A stretch of DNA of 64,000 nt from Nostoc sp. PCC 7524 (lineage in GTDB: Bacteria; Cyanobacteriota; Cyanobacteriia; Cyanobacteriales; Nostocaceae). Positions 1 to 8,954 of the stretch are shown piece after piece. The stretch lies in NCBI RefSeq assembly GCF_000316645.1, contig NC_019684.1, forward strand, positions 372,001-436,000, read 5' to 3'. The stretch's first letter is position 1, and each line of letters opens with the position of its first letter. Below the pieces are notes generated by a model. The model made no database searches. It saw nothing but the letters and a program-made list of their open reading frames with translations, and had not been told where the DNA came from. A program made the position numbers and the translations under genes.

Positions 1-2
1 GT

Positions 3-275
3 CATCCAGATTGGTCTGCTTTAGCCAAAGCCCCCCGATGGAGTTTGATGGGTGGTTTATTTGGAGCATGGTATATTGCCTCCAGTGCTTACTTCACCTC
101 GATTTTGGGAACTACCTTAACTCAGGGGTTAGTGATATGTGGACAAGCGATCGCTGGCATGGTAACTGACCATTTTGGCTGGTTAGGAGTTAACCGCCGT
201 CGTCTAACAGCTAATCGCCACCTTACCGTTGGACTATTGATCGTGGCAATTTTTTTGCTTTCGCTACCCACCTAA
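3..275 (+). CDS. DMT/DUF606 (YdcZ-like) membrane protein, 5' end outside window
   Basis: The frame is open from the left edge, so only the C-terminal ~90 residues are present. They start with HPDWSALAKAPRW and hold three hydrophobic segments, ending in a helix rich in L, I and V. The pattern of a tryptophan followed by MGGLFGAWY, then a G/T-rich helix and DHFGWLG, matches the paralogue immediately downstream (PWWAFLGGLLGAIF ... DQLGWFG), which supports membership of the small DMT-type DUF606 family. Its substrate is unknown. The next gene starts 18 bp later, so the two are probably cotranscribed and may act as a pair, as small DMT proteins often do (inference). Confidence 0.7.
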   Translation, partial: HPDWSALAKAPRWSLMGGLFGAWYIASSAYFTSILGTTLTQGLVICGQAIAGMVTDHFGWLGVNRRRLTANRHLTVGLLIVAIFLLSLPT

Positions 276-293
276 TACTTTTCAATATCATCT

Positions 294-767
294 ATGGATA
301 TCCTCTTAGCACTGCTTGGCGCTGGCTCGGCTGGTGGTTTCTCAACAATTGGTGCAGCCACTAATGCCCAATTAAAGACTATACTCCACTCCCCAATAGC
401 AGCAGCAACAATTAATTTTCTGGTTGGGTTTAGTATCCTCACCTTGCTGCTAACACTTGGCATTCTCAAACCCTACAAACTTGACTTGCTTTCTGTTACT
501 CCTTGGTGGGCATTTTTAGGCGGCTTGTTAGGTGCAATCTTCGTGACCTTAAGTACATTAATAATTCCTAAATTGGGTTTAACCACAACTACTTTAGTTG
601 TTGTATTTAGCCAGATGTTGATGTCATTGATCATTGATCAATTGGGATGGTTTGGTGCTATTAAATATCCCATCACCATACCCAAAGCATTAGGAATTGC
701 CACATTAATAGTAGCGATCATCATTACTCAATTGGATAGAAATTATTCTGATCAAAATTTTAGGTAA
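294..767 (+). CDS. DMT/DUF606 (YdcZ-like) small membrane transporter-like protein
   Basis: A 157-residue, almost wholly hydrophobic protein with about five predicted membrane helices: 1-20, 34-56, 70-92, 96-115 and 130-150. It has the family pattern GAGSAGGFSTIGAATNAQL near the start and PWWAFLGGLLGAIFV in the middle. It is a full-length relative of the truncated gene 18 bp upstream, so this looks like a tandem duplication. The ATG at 294 is the first in frame. The function is unproven; DMT-superfamily proteins usually move small metabolites. Confidence 0.75.
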   Translation: MDILLALLGAGSAGGFSTIGAATNAQLKTILHSPIAAATINFLVGFSILTLLLTLGILKPYKLDLLSVTPWWAFLGGLLGAIFVTLSTLIIPKLGLTTTTLVVVFSQMLMSLIIDQLGWFGAIKYPITIPKALGIATLIVAIIITQLDRNYSDQNFR

Positions 768-816
768 AGTTTGCATGGAATTGAGAAAATCATCTGGCAT
801 GAATATTCACCACTTC

Positions 817-2763
817 CTACTCCCTATTCCCCATTACCTTTTGAGATGGTATCCAGATGGTAAAAATTGAACCAATACCTACTGTGGATTCTACTTCAAT
901 TCGACCTCGGTGCAGTTCTACCAATTGTTTAGTTAATGCTAAACCCAATCCTGTTCCTTCGTAGCGGCGGCGATAGGGTGTATCGAGTTGCTGAAATTTC
1001 TCAAACAGTAATGGTAATTGATTTTCCGGGATGCCAATCCCAGTATCTTCAACTTGGAAGATAGCTGTATCATCTTCCACCCACAAACGCAACGTGACAC
1101 TGCCGCCTTCGGGGGTAAATTTAATGGCATTAGTTAAAAGATTCCAGAGAATTTGTTGTATCCGTGTGGTATCAGCCGTGAAGCGATCGCGTCTAGGATC
1201 AATTTGTAAATCCAACTTCAGGCTAACTTGTTCACTATGAGCTTTATCGAGCAGTGATTCTATCGTATTTTCTGCAATGTTGGCCAAGGAAAATTCTGTA
1301 ATATTTAAAACTGCTTTACCCGCCTCAATTTGTGACAAATCGAGGATGTCATTAATCATTTCTAATAAATGTTCGCCGCTATCGTGGATTGTTTGTAAAT
1401 AATCCCGTTGCCGTTGACTTAATTCACCCAAAGGCCAACGTAACAAAGTAGCCGACATCCCAATCACGTAAGTTAAAGGCGTGAGTAATTCGTGGCTAAT
1501 GGTAGCTAAAAATTCACTCCGGATGCGGCTAGCAGCTTCCGCCGCCACTAAAGCATCATGTAAAGCCATTGTCCGTTCAATGACTCGTTGTTCCAGAGTT
1601 TGCTTTTCTTGGGTGAGCGATCGCATTAATTCTGATTGATGAATTGCGATCGCTAATTGTTCAGCAATAGAAGTCAGTAAGCTTTTTTCACTTTCTTGCC
1701 ACTGACGCGGACTATAACATTGATGAGCAATTAGCAACCCCCATAATTTATCTTCAAACATAATGGGTGCTGCTAATTTAGCTTTGATTTGACTTTCTCT
1801 TAAAAAATTCAATAAACACTCTTCTAGAGCGTAAGTTTTTTCTACATCATCAACAACTAAAGTAAAACCTTGACGATATTTCTCCCAACATGGAGAATTT
1901 CTCACAAAACAAGCTTTTTCTTGGTAATGTAGTACAGACTTAATGGTATCTGTAGCACGAGCTTCATAGACTATACAACCCCCATGAATTTGGCTCTCTG
2001 GTATGGGCAGTTGTAGGGAGTTTTGACGATTGACTCGTGATCTGTCAAATTTATATATAACTAATCTATCTAATTCTAAAAACTCCCGTACCTGGGCAAT
2101 AGCCGTTGTCATAATTACTGACAAATCTAGGCTTTTGCGGATTTGCGTTGTCACCTGATTCAGCAATCGCTCTTGAGCAACTTGTTTTTTCAAAGCATCT
2201 TCTACTGCTTGACAGGCATAGACTTCAGGCATAGCATCCAGTGCAGATGTTGTTACTTCCTCCTGTTGCTGTGGTAAGAAATATTCTAATAACAACAAAG
2301 AAAATTGGCTTTGCAGAGTAGCATCATTAGGTCTGAGAATTTGGCAATAGCGTTCCAGATGTTGGTGAGTATAAGAATCAAGCCCAAACAAATCTTGCAA
2401 TTTGGAGATAAAAGAGGCGATCGCCTCTGAGTTAAAAGTCAACCTAGTATTGAGTATGGAGTCAATATTGCTGTAAACTCCCGTAGAATGAGTTGAGTCC
2501 TGGGTGACGGGAATAAATTCCTCCCATAAACTTATCTGCTGTTGTTCTCCTAGCAAAAGCGCACTAAATCCCTCAGAAACCACCAGCGTAAACCTTTGCC
2601 TTTGCCACTCCAAAGGTATCTGAACCCTTGTCAAAACAGCTTCTGTGAGTAACAAAGCAGCATTCCCTAAAGATTGAGCCATCTGCTGCAACAATTCTCC
2701 TAGTTGATGAAACACAACTGAAGGCAAGTTTCGAGAAAAGCTCAAATCAGGAGAACTAATCAT
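817..2763 (-). CDS. GAF-domain sensor histidine kinase
   Basis: A cytoplasmic two-component kinase of ~648 residues with no membrane segment. An uncharacterised N-terminal region (1-200) is followed by a GAF domain (about 205-385, starting RLLNQVTTQIRKSLDLS), a short coiled coil and a HisKA domain with the phospho-acceptor in ISHELLTPL. The ATPase domain shows the N box (NLLTNAIKFTPEGG), G1 (DTGIGIP), the F box (LFEKFQQLD) and G2 (GTGLGLAL). The GAF core has YEARATD but no obvious bilin-binding cysteine, so the signal is unknown. The longest frame starts at TTG (2769); the ATG at 2763 is preferred. No response regulator is adjacent, so the partner is elsewhere. It diverges from cobN across ~90 bp. 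Confidence 0.9.
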   Translation of the reverse strand: MISSPDLSFSRNLPSVVFHQLGELLQQMAQSLGNAALLLTEAVLTRVQIPLEWQRQRFTLVVSEGFSALLLGEQQQISLWEEFIPVTQDSTHSTGVYSNIDSILNTRLTFNSEAIASFISKLQDLFGLDSYTHQHLERYCQILRPNDATLQSQFSLLLLEYFLPQQQEEVTTSALDAMPEVYACQAVEDALKKQVAQERLLNQVTTQIRKSLDLSVIMTTAIAQVREFLELDRLVIYKFDRSRVNRQNSLQLPIPESQIHGGCIVYEARATDTIKSVLHYQEKACFVRNSPCWEKYRQGFTLVVDDVEKTYALEECLLNFLRESQIKAKLAAPIMFEDKLWGLLIAHQCYSPRQWQESEKSLLTSIAEQLAIAIHQSELMRSLTQEKQTLEQRVIERTMALHDALVAAEAASRIRSEFLATISHELLTPLTYVIGMSATLLRWPLGELSQRQRDYLQTIHDSGEHLLEMINDILDLSQIEAGKAVLNITEFSLANIAENTIESLLDKAHSEQVSLKLDLQIDPRRDRFTADTTRIQQILWNLLTNAIKFTPEGGSVTLRLWVEDDTAIFQVEDTGIGIPENQLPLLFEKFQQLDTPYRRRYEGTGLGLALTKQLVELHRGRIEVESTVGIGSIFTIWIPSQKVMGNRE

Positions 2764-2855
2764 TTTCAATGATCTGGTGAGAGGGATTGGAGGCTGGGCT
2801 GAAATAATAGTTGTGATTATGTTCTAACTAACAATGTAAGGCGGTAATAAAGGAT

Positions 2856-5800
2856 ATGCACCGAATCAATAGCACAACGGTTGGATGGAATCAGTCAGAA
2901 GGTGTAATTTTTCTCGAACAAACCCCGGCTCCGATTGTGTTGATTACGGCTGCTGATACCGATATTCAAACCTTGGCAGCTGCATTTCCCAAATTACCTG
3001 TAACATTTCCTGCATTGAGAGTGGCTAATTTGTTGCTATTGCAGCAGCAGATTAGTATAGATACCTATAGTGAACAAGTATTAGAACTTGCCCAGGTAAT
3101 TATCTTACGCCTATTAGGAGGACGTTCCTATTGGGCTTATGGTTTAGAAGTAGTGCAAGAAATTGTTCAACGTACTGGTACAACCCTAATTGTAATGCCA
3201 GGAGACGATGCTCTAGATCCTGAACTAATCTCTCAATCTACCTTGCCTGTAGCTATTGTTAACCAAATATGGCAGTATTTCAACGAAGGCGGCGTAGAAA
3301 ATGCTGTTAATGCCCTGAAATTTATATCTGATAACTGCCTAGCAACTGCATATAATCCACCACCACCCCGACCAGTTCCCCGTGTGGGATTGTATCAATG
3401 GGAACAGGAAGTGGAAAAGTCCCAACTCCCCACTCCCAACTCCCCACTCCCTAAAGTTGGTCTATTGTTCTACCGCGCTCATTATCTTGCAGGTAACACC
3501 AAGGTAATTGATGCGTTGTGTCAGGCTTTGTGGCAAAGAAACTTGCGGCCTGTACCAGTGTTTATCTCTTCGTTACGTGATCCTGATGTGCAGGTGGAGT
3601 TGAGTGAGTTTTTACAGCCGAAAGACTCACAGCAAATTGCCGTGTTACTGAATACCACCAGCTTTTCTCTAGCTCGTTTAGACACAGAATCGCCCCAGAC
3701 TGAACTGTGGGAAAAATTAGATGTGCCAGTATTACAAGTAATCCTCAGTGGGGGATTTTTAGAGCAGTGGGAAGCCCAGTTAAATGGCCTATCTCCCCGT
3801 GACATAGCTATGAATGTAGCACTACCAGAGGTAGATGGGCGGATAATTAGCCGTGCTGTGTCTTTTAAGGCGGTACAAACCCGCAATCCCGATTTAGAAA
3901 CAGATGTGGTAGTGTATGAGCCAGTGAGCGATCGCATCGAGTTTGTCGCTCAACTAGCAGCTAATTGGGTACGCTTACGTTCCAAGCCACCCGAAGAGCG
4001 GAAAATTGCCCTAATTTTAGCCAATTACCCTAACCGCGACGGACGTTTAGCTAATGGTGTCGGATTGGATACCCCAGCCAGTTGTGTAGAAATCCTCAAA
4101 GCATTGCAATTAGCTGGGTATGACTTAGAAAACCCGCCCCATGATAGCGACGAATTAATCCAACGTTTAACCTCTGGTGTCACCAATGATCCAGAAGGTA
4201 GAGACTGGCGGCCAGTACAGCAGAGTTTATCTACTGCCGAGTATCAAGCATATTTCGCCTCACTACCAGCAGCAGTACAGCAAGGTATTAGGGAGAGATG
4301 GGGAAATTTTGAGCAGAGGAGCAGAGGAGCAGAGGAGCAGGGGAGCAGGGGAGCAGAGGAGCAGGGGAGCAGAGGAGAGTTATTATTCCTATTCCCCAAT
4401 CCCCAATCCCCAATCCCCAATCCCCAATCCCCAATCCCCATTCCCGGTATTCAACTCGGTAACATCTTCCTAGGTATTCAGCCATCACGGGGTTATGATC
4501 TTGACCCTAGTTTGAATTATCATGCACCAGATTTAGAGCCTACCCATGCCTATTTAGCTTTTTACTATTGGGTGAGGGAATGTTTTGGAGCTGATGCCAT
4601 TGTTCATGTCGGGAAACATGGCAATTTAGAATGGCTACCAGGTAAGAGTTTGGCATTATCTAGCAATTGCTATCCAGAAGTAGCTTTTGGCGCGATGCCT
4701 CACCTTTACCCGTTTATTGTCAATGACCCAGGTGAAGGTTCTCAAGCCAAGCGTCGCGCTCAGGCGGTGATTATTGATCATCTTACGCCCCCCATGACCC
4801 GCGCTGAACTCTATGGGGCTTTGCAAAAGCTAGAAAATTTAATTGATGAGTATTATGAGGCGGAAAGTTTAGATCCGTCTCGATTACCAGCCATTCGCGA
4901 TCGCATCCGCGAATTAGTCATTCAAGAAAATCTTTACAAAGACTTAGGAATTCAAGATGAAAAAGACATTTTGAATTTCGAGGCTTTAATTTTGAATTCT
5001 CTTGATGGATATCTGTGTGAATTAAAAGAAGCACAAATTCGGGATGGTTTACATATTTTTGGGCAATGTCCCCAAGGTAGACAACTCAGAGATTTAATTG
5101 TGGCGATCGCCCGCATCCCCAACCGCTATTCTCCAGGTATCACCAGGGCTTTAGCCGATGCGTGGGGTTTAGATTTCGACCCCCTCACGGCCGACTTTAG
5201 CACCCAATTATCCCCAAGTGATCAAAAAATACTAGCTGATCAAACCCAAAATACCTGCCGCAATGTAGGCGATGCCATCACCGCCCTAGAAGAACACGCC
5301 GCTATATTAGTAGAAAAACTAATCACCAATCCCCAGTCCCCAATCCCCAGTCCCCAATCCCCAATCCCCCATTCCCTCAACTGGATTAACACCAAACTCC
5401 TCCCCGCACTACAACAAACCCACACAGAAATTACCAATCTACTACGTGGATTAGATGGTAAATATGTCCCCAGCGCCCCATCAGGCGCACCCACACGGGG
5501 AAGGCCAGAAGTTTTACCCACAGGCAGAAATTTTTACGCTGTGGATATTCGCGCCATTCCCACAGAAATCGCCTGGGATATCGGCAGAAAAGCAGCCGAA
5601 AACCTCATAGAACGCTACACCCAGGAGCATGGTGAGTATCCGAAAACACTAGGCTTATCCGTATGGGGAACAGCCACAATGCGGACTGGTGGTGATGACA
5701 TTGCTGAGGCGTTAGCGTTATTGGGTGTCAGACCTGTATGGGATGGGGCAGCTAGACGCGTTGTTGATTTAGAAATTCTGCCCCTGAGCATTTTAGGCAG

Positions 5801-6794
5801 ACCCCGTGTAGATGTAACATTACGCATTTCGGGATTTTTCCGTGATGCTTTTCCCAACTTGATGGATTTATTTGAGCAAGCCGTCAACGCCGTCGCCGCC
5901 TTAGATGAACCAGCAGAACAGAACCCCTTAGCAGCACAAGTGAGCCAAGATACTGATTTTTGGATGCAACAAGGGTTAACTTCAGAAGCGGCATTCGAGC
6001 GATCGCGCTATCGCATCTTTGGTTCTAAACCAGGTGCTTACGGTGCTGGACTCCAAGGCTTAATCGAATCTCAAAACTGGCAAGACGACCAAGACTTAGC
6101 CAGCGCCTACATCAACTGGAGTTGTTACGCTTACTCTTCAGGAAACAGGGAACAGGGAGCAGGGAACAGCAGGGAAACATCCCATGCCCAATCCCCAGTC
6201 CCCAGTCCTCAGTCCCCAGTCGCTGCCCCCGAAGCCTTTACCCAGCGATTAGCACAGCTGCAAATTGTGCTACACAACCAAGACAATCGTGAGCATGACT
6301 TGCTCGATTCTGATGATTATTATCAATTTCAGGGTAGTTTAGTCGCTGCGGTGCGTTCTATCCAAGGACAAAATCCCGAAACTTATTTTGGTGATCATTC
6401 CATTCCCTCCCAACCACGGATTCGCCAACTGCAAGAAGAAATTACACGAGTGTATCGTTCTCGTGTGGTTAATCCTAAGTGGATTGACGGCATGATGCGC
6501 CACGGTTACAAAGGCGCATTTGAAATGTCAGCAACTGTAGACTTTTTATTTGCCTATGATGCCACGGCCAGATGTGTGGAAGATTATATGTATCAAGGTG
6601 TGATGCAGGCTTATTTGCTTGATCCAGTGGTTGCGGCATTTATTCTAGATAAAAATCCCCATGCACTCCGTGATATTGCGGAAAGATTATTAGAGGCACA
6701 CAAACGCGGTTTATGGCAGGATGTAAATATACAAACAATAGAAAATTTACGCAACATAGTACATCAAGCTGAAGCCAGCATTGAAGAAAAATAA
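2856..6794 (+). CDS. cobN: Cobaltochelatase subunit CobN-like, with in-frame heptamer-repeat inserts
   Basis: Large subunit (1312 aa) of the cobalt/magnesium chelatase family, which inserts Co into the corrin ring with ATPase partner subunits; those are not in this window and may be shared with the Chl/Bch system (inference). Conserved segments include the HVGKHGNLEWLPGK block near residue 588 and NRYSPGITRA. The start is supported by AAAGGA seven bases before ATG. Four stretches (about residues 188-198, 484-529, 824-839, 1096-1122) are low-complexity SPIPNPQ or RGAEEQG repeats encoded by the same 7-bp repeats found between genes here; all keep the frame. The peptidoglycan-binding gene starts 14 bp after the stop, so an operon is likely. 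cobS at 60 kb is a later step of the same pathway. Confidence 0.9.
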   Translation: MHRINSTTVGWNQSEGVIFLEQTPAPIVLITAADTDIQTLAAAFPKLPVTFPALRVANLLLLQQQISIDTYSEQVLELAQVIILRLLGGRSYWAYGLEVVQEIVQRTGTTLIVMPGDDALDPELISQSTLPVAIVNQIWQYFNEGGVENAVNALKFISDNCLATAYNPPPPRPVPRVGLYQWEQEVEKSQLPTPNSPLPKVGLLFYRAHYLAGNTKVIDALCQALWQRNLRPVPVFISSLRDPDVQVELSEFLQPKDSQQIAVLLNTTSFSLARLDTESPQTELWEKLDVPVLQVILSGGFLEQWEAQLNGLSPRDIAMNVALPEVDGRIISRAVSFKAVQTRNPDLETDVVVYEPVSDRIEFVAQLAANWVRLRSKPPEERKIALILANYPNRDGRLANGVGLDTPASCVEILKALQLAGYDLENPPHDSDELIQRLTSGVTNDPEGRDWRPVQQSLSTAEYQAYFASLPAAVQQGIRERWGNFEQRSRGAEEQGSRGAEEQGSRGELLFLFPNPQSPIPNPQSPIPIPGIQLGNIFLGIQPSRGYDLDPSLNYHAPDLEPTHAYLAFYYWVRECFGADAIVHVGKHGNLEWLPGKSLALSSNCYPEVAFGAMPHLYPFIVNDPGEGSQAKRRAQAVIIDHLTPPMTRAELYGALQKLENLIDEYYEAESLDPSRLPAIRDRIRELVIQENLYKDLGIQDEKDILNFEALILNSLDGYLCELKEAQIRDGLHIFGQCPQGRQLRDLIVAIARIPNRYSPGITRALADAWGLDFDPLTADFSTQLSPSDQKILADQTQNTCRNVGDAITALEEHAAILVEKLITNPQSPIPSPQSPIPHSLNWINTKLLPALQQTHTEITNLLRGLDGKYVPSAPSGAPTRGRPEVLPTGRNFYAVDIRAIPTEIAWDIGRKAAENLIERYTQEHGEYPKTLGLSVWGTATMRTGGDDIAEALALLGVRPVWDGAARRVVDLEILPLSILGRPRVDVTLRISGFFRDAFPNLMDLFEQAVNAVAALDEPAEQNPLAAQVSQDTDFWMQQGLTSEAAFERSRYRIFGSKPGAYGAGLQGLIESQNWQDDQDLASAYINWSCYAYSSGNREQGAGNSRETSHAQSPVPSPQSPVAAPEAFTQRLAQLQIVLHNQDNREHDLLDSDDYYQFQGSLVAAVRSIQGQNPETYFGDHSIPSQPRIRQLQEEITRVYRSRVVNPKWIDGMMRHGYKGAFEMSATVDFLFAYDATARCVEDYMYQGVMQAYLLDPVVAAFILDKNPHALRDIAERLLEAHKRGLWQDVNIQTIENLRNIVHQAEASIEEK
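3420..3452 (+). repeat. Heptamer repeat inside cobN, copy 1
   Basis: Tandem CTCCCCA/CTCCCAA units read in frame as PTPNSPLP. They match the inter-genic heptamer repeats of this window and lie in what is probably a surface loop of CobN. Confidence 0.8.
4309..4443 (+). repeat. Two adjoining heptamer-repeat blocks inside cobN
   Basis: Block one is GAGCAGG/GAGCAGA heptamers read as RGAEEQGS. Block two is CCCCAAT heptamers read as NPQSPIP. Together they add about 45 residues to CobN without a stop or frameshift. Both motifs recur in non-coding DNA here, for example 39693-39804 and 40333-40503. Confidence 0.9.
5327..5372 (+). repeat. Heptamer repeat inside cobN, copy 3
   Basis: CCCCAAT/CCCCAGT heptamers read in frame as NPQSPIPSPQSP. 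The position is between two conserved CobN blocks. Confidence 0.85.
6145..6224 (+). repeat. Heptamer repeats inside cobN, copy 4
   Basis: A GGGAACA-type block followed by CCCCAGT heptamers, read in frame as GNREQGAGN and then SPVPSPQSP. A composite like the insert at 4309-4443. Confidence 0.85.
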
Positions 6795-6808
6795 GTGGTG
6801 TAGGAAAT

Positions 6809-8023
6809 ATGGACAATATCGCGTATTTGCACCTAGCCTCCGACTATGAAGGTAACGAATCCAGTGATTTAGTGTCTCTCAGTTACTTGTTTAACCAAGC
6901 AGCTGCACCAGACTGGAAACGTCTCTCTAGTAGAGCTTGGAAATATATGCTACCCTTGGCACTGACATTATCTATTCTTGGTAGTATTAGTAGCGTTTGG
7001 GCGTTGCAAAGGGGAGATCAAGGCCCTTCTGTCCGCAGTCTCCAACAAAAGCTGCAACAAGCAGGTTTTTATCAAGCTCCCATCAGCCAAGTCTATGATT
7101 TCCCCACAGAAGCAGCTGTGCGGCGTTTTCAAGAAGCGGCTGGTTTGCCTGTTGATGGCATTGTCGGCACTAGGACTTTAGAAAGATTGGATAATTGGCG
7201 TGCATCACCTGTGAGTAGCCAACCCCCAAAAGCCACAGTTGTTAATACATTCACCACACCTCAACCAACTAATAACGCTACTACGCCACCCAGACAAACC
7301 AATTCTGCGAGTACACAAACTCGCCAAAATACGGTTATTAATACACAACGCAGATCCAATGTTACTGCTGCTGTCAACAACAAACGCCGCAGTCCCAACT
7401 ATTTAACTAAAGGAGATGAAGGGGAAGATGTGAGATTGTTACAAGAACGCTTGCGAGTAGCAGGATTTTATTTCGGTAACGCTACGGGAATTTTTGGCCC
7501 GATTACTGAAGAATCTGTGAAAAGATTTCAAGCCGCTTATAAACTCAATGTTGACGGGATTGTTGGCCCCGCAACACTCAAGAGATTGCCACCTGTTGGT
7601 GTCGGTGGAGAAACTCCTGCACCTAAGCCTACAGCAATTAAAGATACACTGACCATAGGCGATCGCGGTGAGGCAGTCAGAGTGTTACAAGAACAACTCA
7701 TTAAAGCCGGATATCTAAAAGGAACACCCAATGGCTACTTTGGCAGCTACACAGCAGATGCTGTCAAGCGGTTTCAAGGGGAGAATTACTTAGCTATCAG
7801 TGGGATTGCGGGGCCTACTACTAGAGCTAGGTTACATAGTTTGGTCAGTAAAACACCCAAAAGCGATTTTAATGTCTTGGAAATCCAAAGACGACTACAA
7901 GCCAGAGGATTTTATAAAGGCCAATTAAATGGCGTAATGGCAGAAGACACGAGAAAAGCCATCAAGCAAGCTCAAGAATTTTACGGTATCAGTCTCAATG
8001 ACATTAGAAGCGGACGCTTCTAG
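6809..8023 (+). CDS. Peptidoglycan-binding repeat protein (alr1690-like, partner of furA antisense RNA)
   Basis: A 404-residue membrane-anchored cell-envelope protein. One hydrophobic helix (about 46-66) is followed by PG_binding_1 repeats at ~68-128, 195-258 and 275-340, each with the GxxGxxVRxLQ and VDGIVGPxT pattern, plus a degraded fourth repeat at ~350-404. A T/N/Q-rich linker lies at 130-195. No catalytic domain is seen, so it probably anchors to the wall rather than cutting it. It starts 14 bp after cobN and runs convergently into furA. In Anabaena PCC 7120 the equivalent gene (alr1690) is cotranscribed with an RNA antisense to furA (established knowledge); the gene order here is the same. 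Confidence 0.9.
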   Translation: MDNIAYLHLASDYEGNESSDLVSLSYLFNQAAAPDWKRLSSRAWKYMLPLALTLSILGSISSVWALQRGDQGPSVRSLQQKLQQAGFYQAPISQVYDFPTEAAVRRFQEAAGLPVDGIVGTRTLERLDNWRASPVSSQPPKATVVNTFTTPQPTNNATTPPRQTNSASTQTRQNTVINTQRRSNVTAAVNNKRRSPNYLTKGDEGEDVRLLQERLRVAGFYFGNATGIFGPITEESVKRFQAAYKLNVDGIVGPATLKRLPPVGVGGETPAPKPTAIKDTLTIGDRGEAVRVLQEQLIKAGYLKGTPNGYFGSYTADAVKRFQGENYLAISGIAGPTTRARLHSLVSKTPKSDFNVLEIQRRLQARGFYKGQLNGVMAEDTRKAIKQAQEFYGISLNDIRSGRF

Positions 8024-8620
8024 CACCCGCTTTTGTATTGCCGATATAAATTCTTAACAGGTTGCTTACCTCCGAATCACACCCCACGAGAAATCGCTCA
8101 AAATACTATTTAGTAGGTTAATTTGAGTAACTTCCCCTTTTTTTCTACCCAAGTGCTACAGAGGCATCAACGCCCGTTGGCACTTGGGACACACTGCATG
8201 GATTGTCATCTGACAGTCAAGTAGATGAAACCCTTCTTTTTGAGCAGTTTTAGCCCCAATTTTTAAAATTGAGTCATTTTTGAACTCAATAGTGGCGTTA
8301 CATTTGACACAAATTAGGTGATGATGATGATGGGGATAAGGCTGGTTAATTTCGTAATGTTTATGTCCCTCACCTAATTCCAGTTCCCGCAAAATCCCCA
8401 TCCGCGCCATCAACTTCAAAGTCCGGTAGATAGTTGAGAGACTAATTCCTTCACCCTCGCTTTCTAGGCGTTCATAAAGATCCTCAGCACTGAGGTGTTC
8501 GCCTTGTGGGAGTTCTTGAAAAATGTGTAAAATTGTTTCCCTTTGGGGAGTTAAACGCCAGCCTCGTTCGTTTAATTCTGCCTTTAATGAAGTAGTTGTG
8601 TAGACAGTCATACTAATTTT
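8024..8620 (+). ncRNA. Probable alpha-furA antisense RNA (readthrough from the upstream gene)
   Basis: The convergent gap between the peptidoglycan-binding gene and furA is only 132 bp, and no strong GC hairpin with a U tract follows 8023 on the plus strand. In Anabaena PCC 7120 the same gene pair makes a long transcript covering furA in antisense, which lowers FurA. The call rests on that knowledge plus conserved synteny; the ends cannot be read from sequence. Confidence 0.4.
8156..8611 (-). CDS. furA: Ferric uptake regulator FurA
   Basis: A 151-residue Fe/heme-responsive global repressor. It has an N-terminal winged helix (RLTPQRETIL; SLSTIYRTLKLM) and a C-terminal metal-binding/dimer domain with the PHHHHH cluster and two CxxC pairs. 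Counting from the ATG at 8611, cysteines fall at 101, 104, 133, 141 and 144, as in Anabaena FurA, so this start is preferred over the upstream codon at 8629. It lies downstream of sigC on the same strand, and the plus-strand neighbour likely reads through it in antisense. Regulation is expected to be autogenous through AT-rich iron boxes upstream (known for the family). Confidence 0.96.
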   Translation of the reverse strand: MTVYTTTSLKAELNERGWRLTPQRETILHIFQELPQGEHLSAEDLYERLESEGEGISLSTIYRTLKLMARMGILRELELGEGHKHYEINQPYPHHHHHLICVKCNATIEFKNDSILKIGAKTAQKEGFHLLDCQMTIHAVCPKCQRALMPL

Positions 8621-8954
8621 TCTCAACAAAGCCTATTAATTGAGAATATAGCAAATGTTTTGGGTGATTTGCAACAATCGTAGCTTATTGACAATATTTG
8701 TTAAAATTTTAAAAATAATCGATCAAATATATCAGAGTTACAGAGTTAATAATGATCCCCACCTGCAATAGATATTCAACAATCGACTGAAAAAACAACT
8801 CTATTATTAATTGCCAAATTTTATTATCAGCAATCGATAGTCGTTAAAAGCGGGGATCAAGGAATTTGGTAGCAGAAAATAGTCCAGAGTCAACAATCCA
8901 TAGTATAGATTTTTTTCACTATTGACTATTGACTATTGACTATCGAGTATCGCA
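8612..8954 (-). promoter_or_regulatory. furA upstream region, AT-rich, with terminal heptamer repeat
   Basis: No gene is visible. The ~150 bp before furA is very AT-rich with iron-box-like A/T blocks (AATTGAGAATA near 8636, TTGACAATATTTG near 8691), where autoregulatory FurA binding would be expected; no exact box can be asserted. GATCCCC (8755) and GGGGATC (8850) form an 8-bp inverted pair about 100 bp apart. ACTATTG heptamers at 8918-8944 end just after the sigC stop. Confidence 0.35.

Noticed and set aside
4244..4488. Overlapping minus-strand ORFs inside cobN
   Set aside because: They are translations of the heptamer repeats on the wrong strand of a clear gene.
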